Positions 29,894 through 36,427 of a stretch of DNA of 36,427 nt are shown here, piece by piece. Origin of the DNA: Lachnospiraceae bacterium (GTDB lineage: Bacteria; Bacillota; Clostridia; Lachnospirales; Lachnospiraceae); contig JAJBTX010000099.1 of NCBI GenBank assembly GCA_020860645.1, positions 595 to 37,021 on the forward strand. Direction: 5' to 3'. A model generated the notes under the pieces. It ran no database searches, was not told the origin of the DNA, and saw only the letters and a list, made by a program, of their open reading frames with translations. Numbering within the stretch: position 1 is the first letter of the stretch; each line of letters opens with the position of its first letter. Made by a program: the position numbers and the translations under genes.

Positions 29894-30412
29894 ATAATCG
29901 CTCTTGTAGAGGACAATCTCCTCCGCCGCTCTCGTCTTCGGAAGGTCGATCACGCGCTGGTTGCCGCTTCCCCGATACTGCAGCGTCAGATCGCGCTGTG
30001 CCAGAATAAAAGGCCCGTCCACAAGGATATCCGCCAGCGCGAGGAGCCGCTGTACGCCGTCCTCCTGCATGTTCAGCAGATCCTCATAGAGGTAGCCGGT
30101 ATAAATCATCAGATGCTTTCCCGCGGCTTTCACGGCCTCCGCAATCGGAACCAGGGCCGCTGCCTGACAGAAGGGCTCGCCTCCCGAAAAGGTGACGCCG
30201 CCGAGCAGAGGGTTCGACGCGATCGCGTGGAGTATCTTTTCCGTGTCTGCGACGGAACCGCCCGCGAAGTCATGCGTCTGCGGATTGTGGCAGCCCGGGC
30301 AGTGATGCGGACAGCCCTGGGTAAAGATCACATAGCGAAGCCCCGGGCCGTCCACGATCGAGTCCTGCAGAGTTCCCGCGATGCGCAGCTCAGGAAAGCG
30401 TGTGCTTGACAC
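29879..30412 (-). CDS. nrdG: Anaerobic ribonucleotide reductase activating enzyme
   Basis: A 177-residue radical SAM activase that places the glycyl radical on NrdD, using a 4Fe-4S cluster and S-adenosylmethionine. The cluster motif is CPHHCPGC (Cys34, Cys38, Cys41), the standard CxxxCxxC. GGVTFSGGEPFCQ is the expected SAM-contacting GGE region. The start is GTG at 30412 after GGAGGTGAGG. The gene overlaps by 23 bases the small ORF that carries the glycyl-radical loop, so radical acceptor and activase are translated from the same region of the mRNA. Confidence 0.95.
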   Translation of the reverse strand: MSSTRFPELRIAGTLQDSIVDGPGLRYVIFTQGCPHHCPGCHNPQTHDFAGGSVADTEKILHAIASNPLLGGVTFSGGEPFCQAAALVPIAEAVKAAGKHLMIYTGYLYEDLLNMQEDGVQRLLALADILVDGPFILAQRDLTLQYRGSGNQRVIDLPKTRAAEEIVLYKSDYDDLW

Positions 30413-30548
30413 GATCCCTCACCTCCGCGCGCTTCGCGTTGTTGAAACGGTCCATCGTGCCCACCAGATAACCGGTGATTCTGCGGATGCGGTCAAAACC
30501 GACATTCTCTCCCACTTCTCCATTGTTCGGTAATACTTTTGTCGCCAT
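30390..30548 (-). CDS. Stand-alone glycyl-radical domain of anaerobic ribonucleotide reductase
   Basis: A 52-residue ORF starting at ATG 30548, eight bases after AGGAG. Residues 18-49 (FDRIRRITGYLVG ... NNAKRAEVRDRVKH) match the C-terminal end of NrdD: in E. coli this region reads VTRRVCGYLG ... VKRRVKH. The glycine that would hold the radical is Gly26 in RITGY. It satisfies the PROSITE-style glycyl-radical pattern except that threonine replaces Cys/Ser/Ala just before the glycine. The long NrdD gene upstream lacks this motif, so this peptide probably completes the enzyme. It begins 87 bases after the nrdD stop and overlaps nrdG by 23 bases. Confidence 0.88.
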   Translation of the reverse strand: MATKVLPNNGEVGENVGFDRIRRITGYLVGTMDRFNNAKRAEVRDRVKHTLS

Positions 30549-30635
30549 ACTGATTTCTCCTTTCTCTTTCCTGCAAATTCATACAAACCTTTTCTTATAG
30601 AATCTGTCACCCTTCTGCCCGATCCCTGTCCGACA

Positions 30636-32951
30636 TCAGTGGTTCGGATCCAGATAAACCGGAATGTCCGGATACTTTTTACGCAGTTCATTCAGCCGCT
30701 CAATGGAAACAGCCTCTCCCTCGCGCCTTCCGCAGCGCGGGCACACATCGTCGATCACGCCTGTATAGCCGCAGACCGGGTCGCGGTCTACCGGATGGTT
30801 GACCGAGCCGTAGCCGACGCCATTCTCCTTCATGCAGCGGATGACCGCCTCAACGGACTCATGATTCTTCGCCGTGTCGCCGTCGAGCTCGACATAGCTG
30901 ATATGGCCGGCATTCGTGAGCGCGTGGTATGGCGCCTCGATCTTAATCTTCTCAAAGGCGCTGATCGGGTAGTAGACCGGCACGTGGAACGAGTTCGTGT
31001 AATATTCCCGATCCGTCACACCCGGAATCGTCCCGAAACGCTTCTGGTCGATGCGGACAAAACGTCCGGACAGGCCCTCCGCCGGCGTCGCGAGCAGTGT
31101 GAAGTTCAGGCCGGTCTTCTCACTCTCCTCGTCAAGATATTTGCGCATATGGGAAATGATCTCGTATCCGAGCTTCCGGCTCTCCTCGCTCTCGCCATGA
31201 TGCTTTCCGGTCAGGGCGACGAGCGTCTCCGCCAGGCCGATGAAGCCGACACTAAGCGTCCCGTGCTTCAGAATCTCGCCGACCTGATCATTGACACCGA
31301 GATCATCCGAGCCGAGCCAGATGCCCTGTCCCATCAGGAAGGGATAATTCTTGACCGTCTTCTTCTTCTGAATCTCGAAACGGTGCAAAAGCTGCCTGCA
31401 GCAGAGCTCCATGCGCTTGTCCAGATTCTTATAGAACAGCTCAATATCGCCCTTCGCCGTAATGCCCAGCCGCGGCAGATTGATCGAAGTGAAGCTTAAG
31501 TTTCCACGCCCGCAGGTGACCTCATGCGTCGGGTCATAGTGATTGCCCATGACACGCGTACGGCAACCCATGTAGGCGATCTCCGTGTTATAGTCTCCTT
31601 CTTTATAATACTGGAGATTGAAGGGAGCGTCGAGGAAGCTGAAGTTCGGGAACAGCCGCTTCGCGGACACCTTGATCGCCATGCGGAACAGGTCGTAATT
31701 CGGGTCGCCCGGATTATAATTGACGCCCTCCTTCACCTTGAAGATCTGCACCGGGAAAATCGCGGTCTCGCCGTTTCCGAGGCCTACATCCGTGACCTTC
31801 AGAAGATTGCGGATCGCCATGCGCGCCTCCGGCGTCGTACAGGTGCCATAGTTGATGGAGCTGAACGGAACCTGCGCGCCCGCGCGGGAATTCATCGTGT
31901 TCAGATTGTGGATCAGCGACTCCATCGCCTGGTAGGTCGCCTTGTCGGTCTCCTTCATCGCGATGCGGATCGAGGTCTTGTGGCAGCGCCGGATATCCTC
32001 CTCCGGCACATCCCGTCCGATCCACTCTTTCGCACAGCCCAGCAGCCACTTTACGAGGCATTCCTCGTAGTTGTCGATATTGGTCATATCGATGCGCTCC
32101 GGCATCGCGTCCTTCAGCGCCTGGCGGAACCCGTCCTCCAGCACATGTTCGCAGTCGTACTCCAGCCAGAAATAGCGCTGCACCGCGTCGTAGTATTCCT
32201 TGCGGAAGGTGCAGGCCACGCCCTGTGCCATCGCGTAGTCAAAGTTCGGCACTGACTGACCGCCGTGCATCTCGTTCTGGTTCGCCTGAATCGCGATACA
32301 GGCGAGCGCCGCATAGCTGACGATCGACTTCGGCTCACGGATATAGCCGTGGCCGGTCGAAAAACCATCATGGAACAGCTTCAGCAGGTCGATCTGGCAG
32401 CAGGTCTCGGTCAGCATGTAGAAATCCTTATCGTGAATATGGATATCTCCGTTGATATGCGCCGCCGCGATGTCCTTCGGCAGAATATAGTTGTCGACGA
32501 AATAGTTCGCGCCCTCGGAGCCATATTTCAGCATCGTGCCCATCGAGGTGTCCGCGTCGATATTCGCATTCTCGCGCTTGATATCGGCATCCGCCGCGCT
32601 CGTGAAGGTGAGCTCCCGATAAATATTCACCAGATCCGCCTCGGTCTTGCGCACCTTCGTGTGCTCCGCGCGGTACAGGATATAGGCCTTCGCAGTCTTC
32701 GCAAAACCGTGCTGAATCAGCTTCTCCTCCACAAGATCCTGGATCTGCTCCACCTCCGGCGTCTGTCCCTCCGGAATGGCTCCCACGACCTCCGCGACCA
32801 GCTCCTCGAACTGATAGGGGGCGATCGCCTCCACCTGCGCCGCATTGTTCGCCTTGCGAATGGCGTTCTCAATCTTTTCCACATCGAACGCTACCGGCGT
32901 GCCGTCGCGCTTTTTGATCTTTTCCGGGTACACGATGCCGTTTCCACTCAT
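30636..32951 (-). CDS. nrdD: Anaerobic ribonucleoside-triphosphate reductase, main chain without glycyl-radical loop
   Basis: A 771-residue class III reductase, which makes deoxyribonucleotides without oxygen. An ATP-cone domain is N-terminal (about 5-100, KIKKRDGTPVAFDVEKIENA). The ten-stranded barrel follows. The thiyl-radical cysteine is Cys463 in YMGCRTRVMG. Near the end a metal-site segment has Cys727, Cys737 and Cys740 (VCGYTG, VCPRCG). Other NrdD proteins continue within a short distance into the glycyl-radical loop; this one stops after VYLDPNH. The loop is found in the separate ORF 30390-30548. The start is ATG at 32951 after GGAGG; a reading extended to 33014 has no support. A predicted NrdR box lies upstream. 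Confidence 0.93.
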   Translation of the reverse strand: MSGNGIVYPEKIKKRDGTPVAFDVEKIENAIRKANNAAQVEAIAPYQFEELVAEVVGAIPEGQTPEVEQIQDLVEEKLIQHGFAKTAKAYILYRAEHTKVRKTEADLVNIYRELTFTSAADADIKRENANIDADTSMGTMLKYGSEGANYFVDNYILPKDIAAAHINGDIHIHDKDFYMLTETCCQIDLLKLFHDGFSTGHGYIREPKSIVSYAALACIAIQANQNEMHGGQSVPNFDYAMAQGVACTFRKEYYDAVQRYFWLEYDCEHVLEDGFRQALKDAMPERIDMTNIDNYEECLVKWLLGCAKEWIGRDVPEEDIRRCHKTSIRIAMKETDKATYQAMESLIHNLNTMNSRAGAQVPFSSINYGTCTTPEARMAIRNLLKVTDVGLGNGETAIFPVQIFKVKEGVNYNPGDPNYDLFRMAIKVSAKRLFPNFSFLDAPFNLQYYKEGDYNTEIAYMGCRTRVMGNHYDPTHEVTCGRGNLSFTSINLPRLGITAKGDIELFYKNLDKRMELCCRQLLHRFEIQKKKTVKNYPFLMGQGIWLGSDDLGVNDQVGEILKHGTLSVGFIGLAETLVALTGKHHGESEESRKLGYEIISHMRKYLDEESEKTGLNFTLLATPAEGLSGRFVRIDQKRFGTIPGVTDREYYTNSFHVPVYYPISAFEKIKIEAPYHALTNAGHISYVELDGDTAKNHESVEAVIRCMKENGVGYGSVNHPVDRDPVCGYTGVIDDVCPRCGRREGEAVSIERLNELRKKYPDIPVYLDPNH

Positions 32952-32995
32952 GGTATTCCTCCAAAACAATATCTGGTATTCTCTAAATTGCGTTT

Positions 32996-33011
32996 GCACA
33001 AAATATAGTAT
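32996..33011. promoter_or_regulatory. Predicted NrdR box upstream of nrdD
   Basis: The 16-mer GCACAAAATATAGTAT matches the NrdR consensus ACACAATATATAGTGT at 13 of 16 positions. It lies about 45 bases upstream of the nrdD ATG, where the promoter should be. NrdR sites usually come in pairs about three helical turns apart; the second site expected near 33028-33043 is poor. Confidence 0.5.
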
Positions 33012-33127
33012 CACAAGATTGCCCTATACGCAAGAACAATTTGTATGAACTGTATGTTTTCGGCAGAATGCACGAATATTCTTCAAAATCCATAATCTAT
33101 AGAGAAAACATCGGGAGGATACGCCTC

Positions 33128-33910
33128 ATGGACACCTTGCTCGAAGCGCGGCATGTCTCCTATTCCTATCACAGTCTTTCCGGGGAGACCCCGGCTTTAT
33201 CGGATATCAGCTTCTCCGTGGAGGAGGGCAGTTTTCTCGCGCTCGTCGGACCGAGCGGCTGCGGCAAATCCACACTCCTGTCGCTGCTCGCCGCCCTTAT
33301 GGAGCCGGAGAGCGGGACGATTACGATTCAGGGCCGTCCTGCATCAGAATATCGCGGGAAAATCGGTTACATGCTGCAGAAGGATCACCTCTTTGAGTGG
33401 AGAACGATCTGGAAAAATGTGACGCTCGGACTGGAAATACAGAAGCGCATGACGAGAGAAAACCTCGCCCGCACGGAGCAGATGATGAGGGATTATGGCC
33501 TGTGGGAATTCCGGGATGCCCGGCCTTCGGAGCTCTCCGGCGGTATGCGGCAGAGAGCCGCGCTGATCCGCACGCTGGCGCCGGATCCCGGTCTTCTGCT
33601 GCTCGACGAGCCCTTCTCGGCGCTGGACTACCAGACCCGGCTGAATGTGTGCGACGATGTCTGTCAGATTATCAAAAAAGAACGCAAGACCGCGATTCTG
33701 GTGACCCATGATCTGTCCGAGGCGATCAGCGCGGCGGATCGCGTTCTGGTCCTGGGCAGACGGCCCGCGAGAATCCGCCTTGATTTGCCGCTTTCCTTCG
33801 CGGATTCTTCTCTCACACCGATGGAGCGCAGGCAGGCGCCGGAATTCCGGGAATATTTTAATCTTATATGGAAGGAGCTGAATGCTGATGAAGACAGAGA
33901 CCGGAACTGA
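33128..33910 (+). CDS. ABC transporter ATP-binding protein, NitT/TauT (SsuB/NrtD) type
   Basis: A 260-residue ATPase that powers import through the neighbouring permease. Walker A is GPSGCGKST (41-49), the Q-loop LQKDHLFEWRTI is near 83-94, the ABC signature is LSGGMRQR (136-143), Walker B is LLLLDEP (156-162), and the switch histidine is in LVTHDLSEA. The pattern ELSGGMRQRAALIRTL is typical of importers for nitrate, taurine, sulfonates, or thiamine precursors. The start is ATG at 33128 after GGGAGGA; the longer reading from 33041 covers the leader. The end overlaps the permease gene by 29 bases. Confidence 0.92.
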   Translation: MDTLLEARHVSYSYHSLSGETPALSDISFSVEEGSFLALVGPSGCGKSTLLSLLAALMEPESGTITIQGRPASEYRGKIGYMLQKDHLFEWRTIWKNVTLGLEIQKRMTRENLARTEQMMRDYGLWEFRDARPSELSGGMRQRAALIRTLAPDPGLLLLDEPFSALDYQTRLNVCDDVCQIIKKERKTAILVTHDLSEAISAADRVLVLGRRPARIRLDLPLSFADSSLTPMERRQAPEFREYFNLIWKELNADEDRDRN

Positions 33911-34706
33911 TACGCTGCAGGAAGTCTTTGTCCGGAACCACAGACGGCATCACCGGCTTGTCGCGCTCTGCCGTTTCTTTTGCTTTTTTAGCTTTCTGGC
34001 CGTGTGGGAGCTGTGCGCCGATCTTGATCTCATCAACTCGTTCATTTTCAGCAGCCCCAGCCGCATCGCGCAGACCATTCTTCTCATGGGACGGGACGGT
34101 TCGCTGCTGCTGCACACCGGGGTGACGCTCATGGAAATCCTGATCAGCTTTGCGCTCGTGGCGGCGGTCAGTCTGATCACCGCCACATTTCTATGGTACT
34201 CGCGGACACTCTCGGAGATCCTCGAGCCCTGGCTCGTCATCCTGAACAGCCTGCCGAAATCCGCGCTCGCGCCGCTGCTCATCGTCTGGCTCGGCTCCGG
34301 TATGCGCACGATCGTCGTCGCGGGCATGTCGGTCGCGCTCTTTGGCAGCATCATCAGCGTCTACACGGCCTTCCGGGAAACAGATGATGAGAAAATCCGC
34401 CTCATCCGCACGCTCGGCGGAAATCAGATTCAGGTGCTGCGCTGCGTCGTCTTTCCGGAGAGCCTGCCCGCCGTCATCAGCATTCTGAAGGTCAATATCG
34501 GACTCTGTCTGGTCGGCGTGATCATCGGCGAGTTTCTGTCCGCGAGGCGCGGGCTCGGCTATCTCATTATCTACGCGAGCCAGGTCTTCAAGCTGAATTA
34601 CCTGATCGCCGCGCTGATTATCTTATGCGTCATCGCTTTTGGACTGTATCAGATCATCGCAAAACTGGAGCATAAAGTGCGCAAAAACCGGCAGGCACAG
34701 CCCTGA
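33882..34706 (+). CDS. ABC transporter permease, NitT/TauT (SsuC/NrtB) type
   Basis: A 274-residue inner-membrane permease with about six hydrophobic helices. The cytoplasmic coupling (EAA) loop is recognisable as KIRLIRTLGGNQIQVLRCVVFPESLP, here cut to its key part: Gly at the LGG step and the FPESLP end. The closing stretch LCLVGVIIGEFL is typical of the SsuC/TauC group. It partners with the ATPase just upstream. Two start codons (33882 and 33888) share one AAGGAG at 33872-33877. No substrate-binding protein follows, so the transported compound cannot be inferred from context. Confidence 0.92.
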   Translation: MLMKTETGTDTLQEVFVRNHRRHHRLVALCRFFCFFSFLAVWELCADLDLINSFIFSSPSRIAQTILLMGRDGSLLLHTGVTLMEILISFALVAAVSLITATFLWYSRTLSEILEPWLVILNSLPKSALAPLLIVWLGSGMRTIVVAGMSVALFGSIISVYTAFRETDDEKIRLIRTLGGNQIQVLRCVVFPESLPAVISILKVNIGLCLVGVIIGEFLSARRGLGYLIIYASQVFKLNYLIAALIILCVIAFGLYQIIAKLEHKVRKNRQAQP

Positions 34707-34727
34707 GGCTGACACTGTCGGCTTTTC
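34706..34727 (+). terminator. Possible terminator after the ABC permease gene
   Basis: AGGCTGAC (34706-34713) can pair with GTCGGCTT (34717-34724) with two wobbles and a 3-base loop, followed by TTC. It overlaps the permease stop codon. Weak, but the only candidate in the 45-base convergent gap. Confidence 0.4.
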
Positions 34728-34751
34728 TCCGGGAAACAGGTACGGTCATCC

Positions 34752-35747
34752 TCAGCGCGTCTGCATACGGGAACCGTCAGAATCCCGCGTGCAGGACGCT
34801 GCCCTCCGGATTGCCTCCGCCATCACGTCCGCGGCGAGCGTTCCGGTCACGTTGATATCCGCCGGGACATCCCCGACAGAGGCCGCGTAGATCGTATCCC
34901 CATCCGCGAGCGTCCCGACCGGCCGGATGCAGCGGGCATAAGCGTTGCGCGTCATGGAAGCAATTTTCGTGAGCTCCGCCTTGGAAAATTTCCCGTTCGT
35001 GATGACCGCCCCGATCGTCGTATTGCCGGTAAAGAGATCCGTGCGCTGTGTAAGGCGGTACAGCTCCTCACAGGTATCGGAGAAACCCACTCCGTCCGCG
35101 GCGCGAAGACCCGCAACCTTCTGTCCGTTCTCCGGATCGAAGACGTCTCCGAGCGCGTTGAGCACGACGATGGCCGCAATCTTCAGCTCGCCCAGTGAGA
35201 ACGCGCAGACGCCAAGGCCGGTCTTCGTGGCGCGCTCCATGCCGCAGAGCTTGCCGACCGCCGCGCCGGTCCCTGCGCCGAGGCTGTCGCAGAGACCTGT
35301 CGCATCGCTCCCCTCCGAGGAAAGATACTGCTCCGCGTCCACGCAGGCGGCGTAGCCCATCTTCGCGTCAGGCCGCACATCCGCGCGGCCGAGTCCGAGA
35401 TCGTAGATGCAGGACTGGCAGACGAGCGGGACTTTCGCAAAACCTGTCTCATAGCCGATCCCATGCTCTTCAAGATAGCGCATGACACCGTCCGCGGCGG
35501 CCAGGCCGTAGGCAGAGCCGCCGGAGAGCACGATCGCATTGATCGGATTGTCCGCCGTCACCGGCGAGGTGAGCGGCGTCTCACGCGAAGCGGGGCCGCC
35601 GCCGCTGATATCGACACCGACGGAAGCTCCGCCATCAAAGAGAAGAACCGTCACGCCGGTCTGCGCCTCCTGGTCCTGCGCGTTTCCGATGCGCAGCCGT
35701 TCCATCTCTGTAATGGAAATTTCTTCTATTAAATCGGTATTTCTCAT
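34752..35747 (-). CDS. P1-family (S58, DmpA/NylC-like) self-processing peptidase
   Basis: A 331-residue member of the P1/S58 aminopeptidase family, N-terminal-nucleophile hydrolases that cut themselves into two chains. Family marks are ETPLTSPVTADNPINAIVLSG (key part), GGSAYGL, and the cleavage region FTGNTTIGAVITN, where the chain would break before Thr243 and that threonine becomes the nucleophile. Homologues act as D-/L-aminopeptidases, beta-aminopeptidases or amide hydrolases, so the substrate is open. No signal peptide, so it is cytoplasmic. The ATG follows AAGGAG. It lies 25 bases behind the ECF S component and is probably co-transcribed. Confidence 0.92.
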   Translation of the reverse strand: MRNTDLIEEISITEMERLRIGNAQDQEAQTGVTVLLFDGGASVGVDISGGGPASRETPLTSPVTADNPINAIVLSGGSAYGLAAADGVMRYLEEHGIGYETGFAKVPLVCQSCIYDLGLGRADVRPDAKMGYAACVDAEQYLSSEGSDATGLCDSLGAGTGAAVGKLCGMERATKTGLGVCAFSLGELKIAAIVVLNALGDVFDPENGQKVAGLRAADGVGFSDTCEELYRLTQRTDLFTGNTTIGAVITNGKFSKAELTKIASMTRNAYARCIRPVGTLADGDTIYAASVGDVPADINVTGTLAADVMAEAIRRAASCTRDSDGSRMQTR

Positions 35748-35772
35748 CTTTGAACTCCTTATGAACTAATCC

Positions 35773-36378
35773 TCAACTTTGTTTCAAAGCCAGCGCCAGC
35801 GTACGGGACACGACGCCCGCGATCGCGAAGCAGACCACCGCCTCGATCAGCCCCTGTGCGCCGACGAATGCCACGACAAAGGCGAGCGGATTCGTTACGC
35901 CGAGCGTGCTCACAAAGCCCTGGATATAGTCAGTATTGTAGAAGAAAAATACCAGCGACGACATGTAGAGCAGCGTGTTGAGCAGCGGGCAGGCAAGGCT
36001 CGCGATAAAGTATGCCGGATTTTTCATGAATCTGTGCAGCGCCTTAAAGATCAGACCGCAGAGCCAGCCCTCCAGCACGCGCGGCACGATGCAGGTGAAG
36101 GCGGTGCCGAGCGGATTGATGCTGAGCAGCATTGTCCCGAAGGCGCTCAGACCAAAGCACTGGATCAGGCTCGTGATCCCGAAGGCAAGACCGCAGATCG
36201 CACCGGCCTTCGGCCCCAGAATGATCGCACCGACCGCGACCGGTACGGTCAGGAAGGTGATCGAGAGCCCCGGCGTCTTCAGGTAGCCGAGCGGCGTGAA
36301 GGCCATGATAAAGATGATCGCGATCATCAGGGCGAGCTCCACCATAAATAGCGTTTTTGACGAGTTACTGTTTTTCAT
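35773..36378 (-). CDS. ECF transporter S component (substrate unknown)
   Basis: A 201-residue membrane protein with about six hydrophobic helices, the substrate-binding part of an energy-coupling-factor vitamin importer. The stretch LTVPVAVGAIILGPKAGAIC is typical of the PF12822-type S components that bind riboflavin, pantothenate, folate and similar vitamins. An N-terminal helix with an ALMIAIIFI segment fits the T-component contact. The energising A, A' and T subunits are not in the window and are usually shared. I take ATG at 36378 (MKNSNSS) as start; GTG at 36408 would add ten residues. A hairpin masks the putative ribosome binding site. Confidence 0.87.
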   Translation of the reverse strand: MKNSNSSKTLFMVELALMIAIIFIMAFTPLGYLKTPGLSITFLTVPVAVGAIILGPKAGAICGLAFGITSLIQCFGLSAFGTMLLSINPLGTAFTCIVPRVLEGWLCGLIFKALHRFMKNPAYFIASLACPLLNTLLYMSSLVFFFYNTDYIQGFVSTLGVTNPLAFVVAFVGAQGLIEAVVCFAIAGVVSRTLALALKQS

Positions 36379-36389
36379 GCTTATAATTC

Positions 36390-36406
36390 GCCTTTCTGCG
36401 AAAGGC
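36390..36406 (-). promoter_or_regulatory. Hairpin covering the ribosome binding site of the ECF gene
   Basis: GCCTTTC (36390-36396) and GAAAGGC (36400-36406) form a perfect 7-bp stem with a 3-base loop. On the minus strand the purine-rich GAAAGGC arm, the only Shine-Dalgarno-like sequence, is inside the stem, 12 bases before the ATG. Confidence 0.55.
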
Positions 36407-36427
36407 ACCGATGGGGTTATGAAACAC

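Noticed and set aside
30636-30638. Selenocysteine or stop read-through joining NrdD to the radical domain
   Set aside because: A second in-frame TGA follows, no SECIS-like hairpin is evident, and the small ORF has its own good ribosome binding site and ATG.
30419-30691. 90-codon frame covering the nrdD-nrdG junction
   Set aside because: It is out of frame with the glycyl-radical ORF and its translation is low-quality Arg/Trp-rich; the real ORF is 30390-30548.

Overview
The window looks like chromosomal DNA from an anaerobic, moderately GC-rich member of the Clostridia, probably Lachnospiraceae-like. This is inferred from gene content, not from a database search. The main clues are a class III (oxygen-sensitive) ribonucleotide reductase, a giant activase/dehydratase-like iron-sulfur protein, L27 with a Prp-cleaved N-terminal extension, the TIGR03960/TIGR03936/RNase G cluster, and Gram-positive-type LexA and sigma-A promoters. 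It is mostly housekeeping DNA with little accessory material. No gene-free stretch exceeds about 300 bases.

Layout. (1) 1-413: the end of a tyrosine recombinase, the only trace of mobile DNA. (2) 627-6542, minus strand: a PfkB-family sugar kinase, a 1474-residue activase/2-hydroxyacyl-CoA-dehydratase-like fusion and a small zinc-ribbon protein. (3) 6810-7439, plus strand: an unknown two-helix membrane protein. Its coding region carries the likely terminator of the convergent ATP synthase operon. (4) 7455-13366, minus: the F1Fo ATP synthase operon atpB-E-F-A-G-D-C, with no free-standing atpH. (5) 13594-14211, plus: lexA with a promoter and an overlapping LexA box. (6) 14213-26959, minus: a long run reading TIGR03960 radical SAM, TIGR03936, RNase G, prp, rplU, rpmA, obgE, yhbY, nadD, yqeK, rsfS, Nudix hydrolase, AEC transporter, response regulator, sensor kinase and an unknown anchored extracytoplasmic protein. 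(7) 27025-29564, minus: enolase and a membrane-anchored DD-carboxypeptidase-like protein. (8) 29607-29779, minus: tRNA-Ala(CGC) and tRNA-Val(CAC). (9) 29879-32951, minus: anaerobic ribonucleotide reductase nrdD, a 52-codon ORF carrying the glycyl-radical loop, and nrdG. (10) 33128-34706, plus: a NitT/TauT-type ABC ATPase and permease without a binding protein. (11) 34752-36378, minus: an ECF S component and a P1 (S58) peptidase.

The two strongest observations are gene-architecture anomalies in essential enzymes. First, ATP synthase subunit alpha carries about 84 extra N-terminal residues that match the C-terminal, b-binding domain of subunit delta, while the delta N-terminal domain is absent from the operon. 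Second, the NrdD body stops after its metal-binding segment, and the glycyl-radical motif (IRRITGYLV) sits in a separate 52-residue ORF with its own ribosome binding site, between nrdD and nrdG. Both are read directly from the sequence. Whether either is already described could not be checked here.
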